Shown: one piece after another, positions 38,218 through 50,045 of the stretch
Numbering within the stretch: position 1 is the first letter of the stretch
Layout: every line of letters begins with the position of its first letter
Assembly: GCF_016545825.1 (NCBI RefSeq)
Contig: NC_052614.1
Coordinates: 42,316,072 to 42,380,071, forward strand
From: Eucalyptus grandis
Lineage: Eukaryota; Streptophyta; Magnoliopsida; Myrtales; Myrtaceae
DNA: 64,000 nt
Direction of reading: 5' to 3'
Notes under the pieces: generated by a model
Told to the model about the DNA's origin: nothing
Seen by the model: the letters and a program-made list of their open reading frames with translations, nothing else
Database searches by the model: none
Position numbers and translations under genes: made by a program

Positions 38218-38844
38218 ATTCTGTGTATTATGGTTATGTCTGTCCATAGCTTCCCTCGCTTATTCATCAAGGCTTTCTGTGTTCCGCCCAGGGCACCCCT
38301 GAGTAGAAAATCTCTGGCGAGCTCTAAGCATTGGAAAAATCGAAGGGTAGGTTCGTAGAATTTTGTGTAAACATTGACTAATTTCTTGCGAAAGTAGTAG
38401 TCCTAACTCAAAGTAAATGTCGAAATTACTTGGAAGAAATCGTGGGTTGTGGAGATTCATAGTCTTTTCCTTGCAAGTATCCAATGCTTTTGTCGCCCTT
38501 CTTCGCAAAAAGCCAAAACAGGAATCAATTTGTGAGGGTCCACGTAACCATGACAAATGTTTTTATTAGGATTTGAAGCGTTCCACTAAAGAGACGAAAC
38601 GGAGAAGGCGATGGTCCGCCATGTGCTCCCCATAGATGCATCTGCCTAAAATACGGATGAGTAATACCAGATTATAAGGTGTTCACAACTCGATTCGAAT
38701 GCATTTCTTAAAGGTTTTTGCTCACCAGCATTCCTAATCTTATTCGGTGCCCGTTTAAAAAAAGAAATAGCAATTTTCAATGGTTTGTTTATCTTTTGTG
38801 TTATGTGTAATCAATGAATTAGATTTCAGAACTTCCATTTATTC

Positions 38845-39030
38845 ACCCACCTCATTGGTGGCCGCGTGGTTTGCGCTCAATCCCTCTACCAGAAGGGAGC
38901 GAGTTCAAATCCCTGCGGTCACTTGTGTGACTCACCCGCAGTCCAGAGGAGGTGGGTCCCCTCGGGTTGCCCTGGGTTTACGCCGCTAGCTAAATTTTGC
39001 TGCACGGAATTCCTGCTACCAAAAAAAAAA
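38845..39030 (+). mobile_element. tRNA-derived SINE
   Basis: An A-box-like TGGTGGCCGCGTGGTTTGCGC lies at about 38856-38876 (21 bp span) and a B-box GAGTTCAAATCCC at 38901-38913. The body ends in A10. The target duplication TTATTC flanks it (38839-38844 and 39031-39036). The paralogue near 59315 has no insertion. Confidence 0.85.
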
Positions 39031-39209
39031 TTATTCGATGTATTTCTTGAATTTTAGCCCACTATGCAATGTCATCCCTTAATTTTTTTATTTGTTTAAT
39101 ATTGTCTCTAAACTTAAATTAAAGGATTAGATTGAACATTTACAGTGAACATGTACCAAAAGTACATGGACTGCATTAAATAATAGGACAGCACTTGATC
39201 GGACCAATA

Positions 39210-40037
39210 GGGTGCGTTTGGGAAGACTTTTAGGGAAAGCTCTTGAGAAAATGTAAAGGTACTTGAGTCAAAGGAGTTTTTCAAAATGTAAATTGTGTTT
39301 GGTAAATGGGACTTATGAAAGTCCATTGTGAAGTATCTTTAGGCAAAATAGTGTTTTGATAAATTAAATTTGTAAAATGCTTTTGTTATTAAAAAAAAGG
39401 GAGAAAAGGAGAGTTGGCCGACCAAGGGCTTCACCGGTGGGGAGGCAGCGGCGAAGGGCAGCGTCGGCTAGGGTCACCATGCGGAGGACACGGCTCGGCG
39501 AGGGTCGCGGCGACCGGGATCTCACGATCTAGTCACCGTGACCCTTGCCGAGTCGTCGTGCGACCCACCGCGCCGCGAAGGTCGCCGGCGTCCGCAATCT
39601 GGTCGTCGCGACCTTATCTACGCACGATATGGGTTGCCGGCATCCTCCGCACAGCAACCCTTGTCGGAGGGCCATGGTACCCTAGCCGAACCACCGGCCC
39701 TTCGCCGGACCTTTTACCTTTCGCCGGCAACCACGCACAGATGCTGGCCGTGTTCTCAGTAGAGAGAATGGAAGGATGAAGATGATGAATAGTTGTCATG
39801 GTAAAGCCGGAAAATGAAAAATTAACTAGGACAATTTCGGAAGAAAAAATTTATTATCTTCAAAGCCAACATGCCGAGAATGCCCAAGGCAGCCCCAACC
39901 TGCCTTGGGCTTTCAGCCTTGGAAAGGCTTTGCCTTTGGCAAAGGCAAGTGAAAAAAAATTATCAAACACTCCATATTTGGCCCAAAGGCCTTTAGGGGG
40001 CTAAAGGCCCTTGGAAAAGCAGTTCCCAAACAGAGCC
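39210..40037. mobile_element. PIF/Harbinger (Tourist)-like element with GC-rich core
   Basis: The left end is GGGTGCGTTTGGGA and the complement of the right end is GGCTCTGTTTGGGA. A TTA follows on the right (40038-40040); the left flank has TA. The empty site is at 22081-22093 (CCAATTAGTGTAG). The 828-bp interior has a GC-rich block (39410-39780). Open frames there are low-complexity and not conserved. Confidence 0.7.
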
Positions 40038-40771
40038 TTAGTGTAGTCCAAGCTAATCACGAAGTTTCACATAATTTTTCAAAAGAAAATAACACAAATA
40101 ATCTATGAATTTTGATCTAATGCATAATATCGTTCTTAAATTTTTATTCAATATATAATCCCATGTGCAATATAAACCCGGAACTTTGATCTAATATTCA
40201 AAGTTGCCATGAACTTTTAAAGATTTGATTTCCCTTACGCTAGGGTAGACCTAGAAGTCAAGTGCGTTTTCTGTTTGAAAAGTCAAATAATCTATTTTAA
40301 TGTAGAGAGAGAGAGAGAGAGAGTTTCATGAAGTAGATGTGGTCTAATACAAATACAAATACTAGAGATATTACAGATATTAGATGCCTAATGCCAATAA
40401 TAATACACAGACCCATAAAAATATTAATACTAGATTCATACTTACTTTTGACCGTAATACTAATTCTACAACTATTAGATGCCCTATTCAGAACCGATTT
40501 AGCATTCATTGCACTATGTAGATTGATCCGTCCAAGCCAACTTTTCTGCCTATTCTACATTAAAAACTCACTTTAGAACCACTTCATCGCGTGTGTATTG
40601 ATGTTGTTGATCAGACAAGGAGAAATCTTTACTAAATTAGTTGATGACAAGCTTTTGAAGTTCCAAAGAATCGAGATTCATTGATGATAAGAGTTTGAAA
40701 TTGTGAATGATCTAATTCATAGGTGCGAGCCCAATACGTCCAACACAAGCGACATAAGTGCATGTATTTAC

Positions 40772-41048
40772 CTGTTGATGCCGCATCAACAGCGTTGTCG
40801 TTTGGATTTCTGACGAGAAGCGACAATCGGGTGCGGTAATCAGGGTGCGCGCCATAGAATTCAGAGTGCGCCATGGATATACAACTCTCCACCACCTTCC
40901 CCATGGGTGAGTTCATCCTGAAAACTAGCCCGATTTGAATCATTTCCTTTGCCGGGTTCTCTTCGGGTACGCCGGAGGTTTCAATAGAGGAGGCCTGGTG
41001 AAGGAAACATAACAGTGCAAGAATCAAGGAGCATGTCTGGCCCTCCAT
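40772..41048 (-). CDS. GLR copy 4: orphan exon 1 (partial gene)
   Basis: The exon is 277 nt, as in GLR-1 and GLR-2, with the same MEGQTCSL signal peptide and an intact GTAAAT donor. It differs from GLR-2 exon 1 by only a few residues (for example G to R and V to I). No exon 2 follows: the duplicated segment begins inside intron 1. If the intron is retained, the frame stays open to 40632 and gives 138 aa: a predicted secreted peptide with the first ~70 residues of the ligand-binding-type domain and a novel Cys/Trp-rich tail. It is not a channel. Whether it is transcribed is unknown; the TATA at about 41103-41113 is preserved. Confidence 0.7.
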
Positions 41049-44000
41049 TTTCTGTTTATCTCGGTTACTTTTGTCTATTGGTTCACTTGTTGATTCCCGA
41101 CTACTTATACTTTGTTTCCAGCTCTAAGCATTCAGAACTTTGGAAAGAAGTTTCCCAGAATTTGACCGTGCAATGTGCACAGATTGATTTGACTACCATG
41201 AAAGTATGAATAAGACCAGGATTTTTACCGGAAGATTCGTAGATGTGGAAATAAATTGCCTTCTTTTCCTCGCAAATATTGAATGTTTTTATTTTTTCCT
41301 CCTCTTTCGCAATCAGCCAAAAAAGGATCAATTCATTGGAAAATTTCGTAGAGTTCCCCTCTGTTTCGCGTCTATTGCCATGTGGCATCAAAGTAAACAA
41401 TTGTAGGAGAAACGAATATACCTCACCACTTCCAATTTTACAAAAGAACGTAATCTTTTAGAATAAGTGCACTAAAAATCCTAAAACTTGTCGTGAAAGT
41501 ACAATTACGTCCTAAAACATGCAAAATGTGCAATCAAATCTTAAAACTTGTCAAATTGATATAATCGAGTCATTTTCTTAACTTTGTCTAACTTAACTGA
41601 CAAAAAATATCGACATGGTTTTTTTCTCTATCCTATATGGCGATGACATGACTAAACAATGCCGTTTTGGTCTAAATATGATTTTTAATACAATTTTATT
41701 TAAATTAAATTAAATAGTAAGCTAAATTTATATTAGAAATAGGGGTGAGAAACCATGCGGCTGAGGGCTGCAAGCTCTTGTCTCTACCGCTCTTATGACA
41801 GCCTGAATTTTCATATTTCGTTTTCAATTAAATAAATCGGGTTTTTCGTCGATGTGCCTATAGTTCTATTCTCTGAGCTGATTGCTCATGAGGTAATTAG
41901 ATTATTTGGGGAAGCCATTAAGTGATTTTAACGCAATAGACTTGAGAATTCAACCAAGAATCGATTACTCAACCGTGTTGATCTGCAAGGGTTATTACAG
42001 CACCATTAAAAATCGATCAAAGATCGGAGATAGGTCGATTCGATAGAGATAGGTGATTAGTGTGTGGGTGATTCCACCTAATTGCAAAATTCTCATCGAT
42101 CGGCATTAGACCGATTTTTCTGTCATTTTTGTACCCAATGTCCGTATTTGAAATCTCGAGATTTTCACGACAATCGAGAGTCGCCAAGGAATTGAAGATG
42201 TACATTGTAACTCGAGATAAATCGATCACAGTCAATTGCGCCAAAAATTTCTAATAGTTACCCGGTAGATCGGGTTATGTTAAAAACGTGCCGGATTGAA
42301 ATTAACCGCGAATTTAAACCCGATTTCAAAAATTGAAAGTTTTGCTATGTCACGATCTATTTTAGAAATATCGACTCATCCTTCGAAGAATTTTTGGAGA
42401 TTATGAGATTTTTATGGAAAATTGACTTGGATGTTGCGGAAAATTAATGGAAATTCGAATGGGCCAAATTAAGGAAATTTGACTTCCAAGCCGAGCCTTT
42501 GAGTGTCAAGGATTTACAGAAAATTGTTTGAGATTTTCTTCAGCGAAATCGGACCTCGATTTGGATAATCAGAGAGGAAATTGAAGCTTATAGTGAAATT
42601 CGAATTAGGTTTGAGGCTGAGAAATTGGCACTTTAATTTGGTTTAATTATGGAAAATTCTATTCAAGATAGAATTGGGGACATAAGAGGATAATATTGTG
42701 GGATTTAAAGTGTGGAAAGTATTATGGGACATGAAGTTAATGGAGGGGATGAGCTTGTGGAATTTTTGTCCCTCTCTCCCTCAATCTTCTCGAGCAAGTT
42801 GCTGCCGTCCCTATCTTTTTCGCACTTTTGCTTCACCGAAGACTTCAGCTGTTCGGCATCTTCTTCTTTCGTTGGCTTCTTTGAAAATCACCGAAACCAC
42901 CCAACAAGCAAATCGCCTTCACTCGTCTTCAACCTAAACCAACAACGACGCCTGTTGACTTTGCCCTCCCCTCTCACGCTGCCAGCTCGTGCACGGCCAC
43001 ACCTCCATCCTCCAGCTGCCAGCGAAGTCTCTTGCCGTGTCTTCTCTTCCTCAACCCAAACCCAAGTTTCAGCCCAGCGAAGCTTCTCCGCCAAGCGGCC
43101 TTCTTTGGTGCCACGCACGAGTCAACAAACCGGCCGAAGACTCCTTGAACCTTGACTCCGAAGCAGCTCCTCTCTGCCATGTTCGTCTCCACCAGTAAGC
43201 GTCCCGAGCAGCTCCATGGCCCGCATCTCCTTCGTACGCGACACCATCCACGAAGCAGCTCCACGCCAACACTTCCACAGAAATTCCAGCTGCAGCAGCC
43301 CACGGATCCAACGGATTTCACGGCCTAGCTTCTTCAGTCTCGCGGGCCTAGCATCTCCATCAAGCTCAGCCCATTTCCAGTTGGATCCAAGCCTGCAGCA
43401 AGCCCGCTCCGTTCAACTCAGCAGCCCATCCTCAACTCGGTTCAATTTTCAGCCCAACCTTGGTCTAGTTCACTTGGGCCCGAGAAACAGGCCCAGTCCG
43501 CAGCCAAGCCCAAGCCCAAGCCCAAATTCAAGCCCAGCTTTTCTGTGGGCTTGTAAGGCCTTTGGGCCCAATCCGAGCTCCATCGACGCTGTCACAAACT
43601 CAAGTTTCGGCCGCCGTCGTGTCATCATCGCAGTGAACCGGTTTCCACAATAAACCGGTGAGTTTATGCACTAAACTCTTCTTAGTAGACTAATGATGTT
43701 TAAGGGGTGTTTAGATTTAATCAAGTGCAATTAGTTTAATTATTAGTTTGTTTAGTTAAATTAGGATAGTTAGATTAATTAAGTAGGTGGTTAGAAATTA
43801 TAGTTAATTAGATTAGTGTATTGTTATATAACTAGGATGCTTAGAATAATTTATTTAGCTCAATAGGTGGTTAGATTAGAATTATTTAGCCTAAGTTAGC
43901 TATTTTAAAAATATTTAATTTATTTATTTAATTAATTTTAGAAATTATTTAATTATTGAATATTTTCTAGAAATTAGGCTGGGATAGCTAGTGACCGAAA

Positions 44001-44485
44001 TTTTGTATTGATTGCAATGATGTGGTTAATTTCTGCAATTCTGTTAAATTGTGAAAATTGAGTATTGATTGGAAATTGAGTTAATTATTTAAATTTTGAT
44101 ATTTATTCAAAAAATCTCGGGTGTCGGGTCTAAACACCAAAAATGGTTTTATATACTATATAAACCAATGGGATTTGAAAAGAATGTTATGAATTTTCCA
44201 AGTCCAATCTGACCGTGTACCCACACACGACTATTTTCACCAGGTGTTTTTAAAACGAAGAAAATAGGCTAGGATCATTATTTTAATTGAGACATTTGAA
44301 TGCAATGTATAGTGTCTTGAGCTAAGATTGAGTGATCGTGTGTTGGTTAAAAGAACTCATCCCCAAACTATGTCAGATGGACATTACCCTATATAGGATA
44401 CCCATTTAATGGGATTTTGGGTGAGATGATGCCTAGCTACGCTAGTAGACTGCCGAACTTCTAGTAGGCCGTACCCTAGAGTGGG

Positions 44486-47400
44486 TGTCACGCCCCGATC
44501 CTCGGGCATGCACACATCCTTCTACTTGATCGATTTTAAAATGCGATATCCCATGACTATGTACCACCGACCCTTTCATTCATTAAGCACATGCGGAAGC
44601 AGTTATAAATCCCCAGACAATAAATAATGGGATAGAAAAGCAGGCCATATTTTTCATATTGAAATCTATAACCAAACCTTTATGCATGACATTAGACAAA
44701 GCACTTCACAAACTATTCACAACCTCAAAGTCTCACTCTATCTACATATATACAAGGGTTCACCAAGAGATGGGATTTCAAACCTCATCTAGGTCATACT
44801 TACGATCAGCCTGATCCTCCTCTGACTCCTCTTCACTCAGATCATTCTCTTCTTCAACTTCGTCCTCAGCTTCAGACACCGGCTCATCTTTAGGCATCTC
44901 TTCAGCTGCTCCCTTGTCTTCATCCTCCTCCGGTCCTTCCACCTCCTGCTGTGGCATCTCACCGTTACCTTCATGCCCAATGTCCTCCTTGGTCGAATAT
45001 ACAGGAGTGCGAGCCTCGGCCTCCTGCTGCGGGTCCCTCGCATCCACTACTGATCCATCCACTCGATTGACCGTTTCCTCTCCGAACGCCTTTTCCATCA
45101 CATCTAAAGGTACATCCTCTTCCGGGATAGGACCTTCTCTGTGTCCATCAAAATAATGACGGTACCAAGACCGATACATGTGGGACCTCTGGTCTTTCTC
45201 CCCCACGTTAACCCAGATGGTCGACTGAACTAATACGTACACTAATCCTTTTGGGTGAGGATGGACGTGGAAATGAGTCTCAAATTCTGAAATATGCTCT
45301 GGGACACCGTAGTGCATACGAGGATGAGGAGGTGGAGGTCCTGCCATTCTAAGGGCCTGAAATGGTGTCTCACAACCGGGATGAGACTACGTCTCAGCAA
45401 GTTCTACCCCATTAAGACTCAATTAGTAAACCAATACACCTTACGGCTGCCTATGCACAACACGAGTCAGATGACTTACATTGGCCTCAGTTTCCACTTG
45501 CATATTAGCACATATCAAATAGACACCCAAGCAATTACATCACAAATCGATATCTCGATCAAATCGACCTAGTCGATTACACGTCAACAAGACCACTCAT
45601 GGCAATTTCCATTCGATCAATCATTTCACAGCATCAAATCAAAGTAATATTCAATTGACCTAGTCGATTACATGTCAATTGGACCATTTCTAGGTCATCT
45701 CACTCCACGCTATATAATCTCCAATAGTATACTTAGTCATAGAGCTACATTAATGCTCTTGGGCGTCGCTTTGCCAACATGATGTACAATAAACACTTTA
45801 TGTGCATGCTCTCAGGCATTCTAATTACCTTCGGCCACATAGGCACGATACTCGACAAACAGAAATACGGCCATGCAGGCACGATCTACGCCACACAGGC
45901 ATGATTAATTATCGCCACACAGGCATGATCAATATTCAACAATTTACGTGCATTCTCTAAGGCATCCTACATGCCAAAGCGATGTAATAATCATCAAGCC
46001 AAGTCACACAGCATTTTTTCTCATATTTTATCATTCTCAATAAAATATCATGCGTGGGCACACGATTGGCCTTAGCCAAAATATAATATTTTCATCTCCA
46101 CAAATCCCACCATTATTTGCATCCACCAAAACACTTTTGGTGCTGTCAACCGACACCCGGTTATTTCCCAATTAATTATCCAAATTAATTAATCCAGGAA
46201 AATAATCTTATAATCACAATTAATTCATTTCAGCACAAAATAAAGCTCAATTAAATAAATGGACTGCACCATGATGATCATCACGAAATTTCGGTCGTCG
46301 GCCATCTTAACCTTAATTTCCGAAAATAAATAATTAATTAATTAATTTCGAAAATTAAATAATTAATATTAAAAATTCAATTTAGCTCAAAATAAAGCAT
46401 GATTAAATAAATGGACTTCACCACGGTCATCAGCATAATATTCCGATCACGGGCCATCCCAGTTGAATTTTCAGAAATTAATTAATTAATTAATTTAATT
46501 CCGAAAAATAATATTTAAATATCAAAAATTCCACTTATGCCCGAATTGCCAAATTGAAGCCCGATACGAGTCGGGAAAAATCCCGGCTACCTTCAATAAA
46601 TAGTAGACCACGTCTACTTGCTAAATGCACCCTCAATTCATCTAATCCGCATCACAATTGACTAATAACTACTAATTTATACTAATCTAACAACCTAAAC
46701 CTAATTAATTAAAAATAAACAACCTTAAGTGTAATTAGTCCACTAAGCAAGGATTAGTGAGATTACTCACTGGAATCTCGCGCAAATCGGATCAATCCGA
46801 CGGGGACGTCGTGAGGAACGATAAACCCCAAAGCACGGCTCGGGTTCGGGGCCCAGAACGGCCCAAAAGCGGGCCTAAAGATGCTGGAAACCCACTCAGT
46901 GGGTTTCTGCCCTTGGCTGGCCGGAGCTATTCCGGTGGCCAAAGCGGTGAGGGGAAACCGGCGGAGAGTGAGGGGGACGCCGGGGACGCCGGGCGGTGGC
47001 TGGACGAAGCTGGGCGGTGGCTAGAGGCGCCGGTCCGAGCTGGGCAGTGATTGGAATCGCACGGGGAAGGACGGCAGCGAGCTGCGGACGTGGGAGCATG
47101 CACGGACGGCGGGACGGCGGCCTGGCGGCAAGCTGCGGCGGTGCATGGGCGGCGACGGCGGCCAGCTGCTATCTTCTTCTTCCGCTTCTGTCTTAGTCCG
47201 GTTATTCTTATTACTACTATTATTTTCCATTTCTCTTTCCCTTTTATTTTCTTTTGGTCTTCGATTTTTCCTCCGATAATTTCTTTCTTGAAATTTCGGA
47301 CTCGTCAATAATTTGACGGACGATGAGACAGTCCTAAAAATGAATTGTGACACGCTCGAATATTCGACTCCCGAAACCAATTTAAATTTCATTGTTAGAA

Positions 47401-47597
47401 TCGATTAAACGCGATTTTAGTCCAATCCAACCAATTGAGTAGCTTTTAGGGATTTTACTGCAGATACATCCTTTAACGGCTTCACCCAATAGGTTAGTTA
47501 ACTCGTGAGTGATCAGCTCATAGAAAAAGACCATAAGCACTTCGACGACATACCCATTTCACTTTATCGAAATGGGATCAAATTTCAGGATGTCACA
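44486..47597 (-). mobile_element. G1-family solo LTR, nested and inverted
   Basis: The plus strand shows TGTCACGCCCCG at the left end and GGATGTCACA at the right, so the LTR reads TGTGACATCC...GGGGCGTGACA on the minus strand. A perfect 5-bp target duplication, GTGGG (44481-44485 and 47598-47602), flanks it. It is 3112 bp with no internal region. The 5' third has GC-rich stretches (46790-47190). It carries the ORF at 44778-45347. Confidence 0.85.
44778..45347 (-). CDS. 189-codon acidic ORF inside the G1 LTR
   Basis: The frame is intact and in the sense direction of the LTR. The ATG (MAGPPPPHPRMHYG) lies 10 nt after an acceptor-like TTTCAG at 45357; a donor-like GTAAGT lies at 45479, implying a 122-nt intron. 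Residues 1-85 are His/Tyr/Trp-containing and look globular (ETHFHVHPHPKG, WYRHYFDGHREG). Residues 105-189 are Glu/Asp-rich, without membrane segments. No family is recognised. The two other minus-strand G1 LTRs keep the splice-like sites but have only 6-13 codons after the equivalent ATG. It could be an acquired host fragment or an LTR-encoded protein; expression is unknown. Confidence 0.45.
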   Translation of the reverse strand: MAGPPPPHPRMHYGVPEHISEFETHFHVHPHPKGLVYVLVQSTIWVNVGEKDQRSHMYRSWYRHYFDGHREGPIPEEDVPLDVMEKAFGEETVNRVDGSVVDARDPQQEAEARTPVYSTKEDIGHEGNGEMPQQEVEGPEEDEDKGAAEEMPKDEPVSEAEDEVEEENDLSEEESEEDQADRKYDLDEV

Positions 47598-50045
47598 GTG
47601 GGCAAAATTATCAATTGGAACGCATGTTGAGTGGAATAGATGCGTCGGATTATGGGACAAAATTATGTGACATGGTATGGGATGTGTCATAACGATTTGG
47701 CCCTATAATTTGGACCCCTGTGATTTATTGAGTTGAGTAATGCGTTTCAATTGTTGTGTATATCGATTCTATACATAATGTGTATAAACTGTGCTGACTT
47801 GCAAGGTGGAATTGAGGCAAGGTAAGTCCTCTATGCTAAATGCGTGATTGTGTGGTTAGGATGCTTCTAGGCGTATACCCTCATAATCGGAGTTTAGAAC
47901 ATGAACTCGCTCAGATTTATATCTCACCTCGTCATGGGTTAAAATTTCATGGTCATCGAGTGGAGGACTTGGAGCTGAGAGGAGGTGATTTGAAGTGTAG
48001 ATTAGTTAGGACCGTTTCTTTTTAGAATGCTCATCTTTGTAGTCTTTTGGTCATAGGCCTTGTACATGACTCTATGTGATTATAAAATCATGTTTGTTTG
48101 TGAATCTGTTGTCATGCTTTTCTATCCCGAAATAATTACTGTCAAGGGATTTATTTTCGCTTCCGCATGTGCAATAAAACGAAAAGGGTCAGCGATTTGT
48201 CCTGGGAAGTCGCAAAATATTATCGACCAGAGAGGGATTGGCACACGCTCGGGGTTCGAGACATGACAGCCCTATCGCTGGGAAGGTCACTTGCGGTTAG
48301 CAAGAGTCACGCGACCACCGACCGAGGCCATTGCTAGCCTTGCCAGCCCCACTATCGCTAGGAAAGGCCTGCGAAGGCGAGGCAGTAGTGCTGGTGAGGG
48401 CTTACAAACTTTGGCCACTTAGTTTCTCACCCTCTCCTTTTTAAAATTTAGCTTACCCTTTAATTTAATTTTACTAAAATTTGCATTAAAAATCAGATTT
48501 AGACTAAAACAACATTATTTTAGCTTTATGTTTTACATTTTAGCCACATCATCGCTACATAGAAGAGAGAAAATATTAAAAATAGCCACCTCATCATTTT
48601 TCATTAGCCAAGTTTAACAGAGTTAATAGAATGACTCAATTACATAAATGTGACAAATTTTAACATTTAATTGCATTTTCCTGACAAGTTTTAGGATTTC
48701 TAATACACTTAATCTTTCCTAGTTTAGGACATCACGTGTGCATGGCAATGTGATTTTCGGCCATATTAGATTTTCAATGGGCCCGCTTTTAACTCATTAA
48801 CTTAAATTGTAAGGAAGACTAAGTCCATCAAGATATGTTTGGACTAAGGGTGTGAGGTTCCGAAGTCAATGCAAGTTCCACCTAGAACCTATCTGTCTAA
48901 ATTGGTTTTCAAATTTTTGGAACTTAAAACCTACCTTACATACTTTGAAACCTAGAACATACATTGTTAAAGGTTTCAAGGTTGGTTTTAAGTTCTCCTC
49001 AAGTTCCATCTATATTATTAATTAAACGATTGTAGTAAATCAACACCTCTAATTATTACCGGTTGCTACTACAATCCATTCATCACAACTCATATTTAGA
49101 CACATGAAAATTATGAAACATTAACAAAGTAATAATCTCAATCATCCACCGAAAATAGAAACTCAGATTAGTGATTTCAAATTACACAATCATCATTGGA
49201 CACCATGAAACATTGCAACATTGAACGAAAATATAAAATAAGAAAAATACAAAGACTTGTTTTAAGTTCCCCATCATAATCAATTCCCCATCGAAACTGG
49301 TTCCTTAATTTTTGGAATCTAAAACCTATCCCGGAACCATACTCGCCCTTAGTTCGGATGTAAGCTCCCATCTTGGTAATATATTAGGCTTTTGCTATGC
49401 CTCTCCAAGAAAGTGTATTCAGAAAATTGAAGATGCAAATTGTAAGTTTCAAAATTTGATGATGCAAATTATTGTGTCTATAAATATTGAGGTTGAGTTT
49501 TATAATAGGTTTTGAGTGTGTTGTGTTTGAAAAGTTGGCGATGATGTAGAAAAATCTTCTTCTTTTTTTATTTATTTTGAGAGGGAGACTGAGAAATGGA
49601 GTAATGGTGAAGCTAAGGGGGAGCATATGTGTGACAGTCAAAAGAGGCAAAACAATTGAATTTGACTGTTTGGTTGGGTCTTACGTTTGAAAAGTCAATG
49701 ATAATAAATTGTCAAATGCCTAAAAAGTGCTTTTCAAAACTCTACATCTGAGGGAGAGGGAAAGATGTGAAGGAAGGTACTGAAGTTGATGCTATATGTG
49801 ACGGTTGAAAGTTTGAAACTAGAAGTCAAGTGTGTTTCTTGTTTGAAAAGTAACTGATGATAAATTTGTCATATGTAGACAAAATCTTTTCTCCTATTAT
49901 TTTAGAAAAAAAAATACTGCCAAATACTTCAAATTATACTTACCATGACACATTTATTTTTAACTTTTTTGTATCATCAAAAAATTCCCTAAACTATGCC
50001 CACTATAATACATATACCAAAAACTTTCTCTTTTGATATAAAAAA

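Larger units (their letters stand above)
41794..48268 (+). mobile_element. G1-family solo LTR (probably Ty3/gypsy), outer
   Basis: It starts TATGACAGCCTGAA (TG of the family start changed to TA) and ends ...GAGACATGACA. GCTCT (41789-41793) and GCCCT (48269-48273) are near-matching 5-bp target copies. The paralogue at 24351 is uninterrupted. Without the nested copy it is about 3.36 kb. There is no PBS, gag-pol or polypurine tract, so it is a solo LTR. The long length and the ends recall Tekay/Del-type chromovirus LTRs, but this is not proven. Frames at 42712-43155 and 43216-43653 are Ser/Pro-rich and not conserved in the other copies. Confidence 0.75.
41461..48709. mobile_element. TIR element, third copy, split by a G1 LTR insertion
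   Basis: The left part (41461-41793) and right part (48274-48709) together match 24010-24766. The break lies in the GC-rich centre, where a G1 solo LTR entered. Confidence 0.5.

Noticed and set aside
39414..39799. ORFs of 121, 74 and 61 codons
   Set aside because: Overlapping frames in the GC-rich core of a non-autonomous TIR element, with no transposase motif.
42712..43653. Two ORFs of 145-147 codons in the outer G1 LTR
   Set aside because: Ser/Pro-rich, not conserved in the other G1 copies, and without a domain; kept as LTR sequence.
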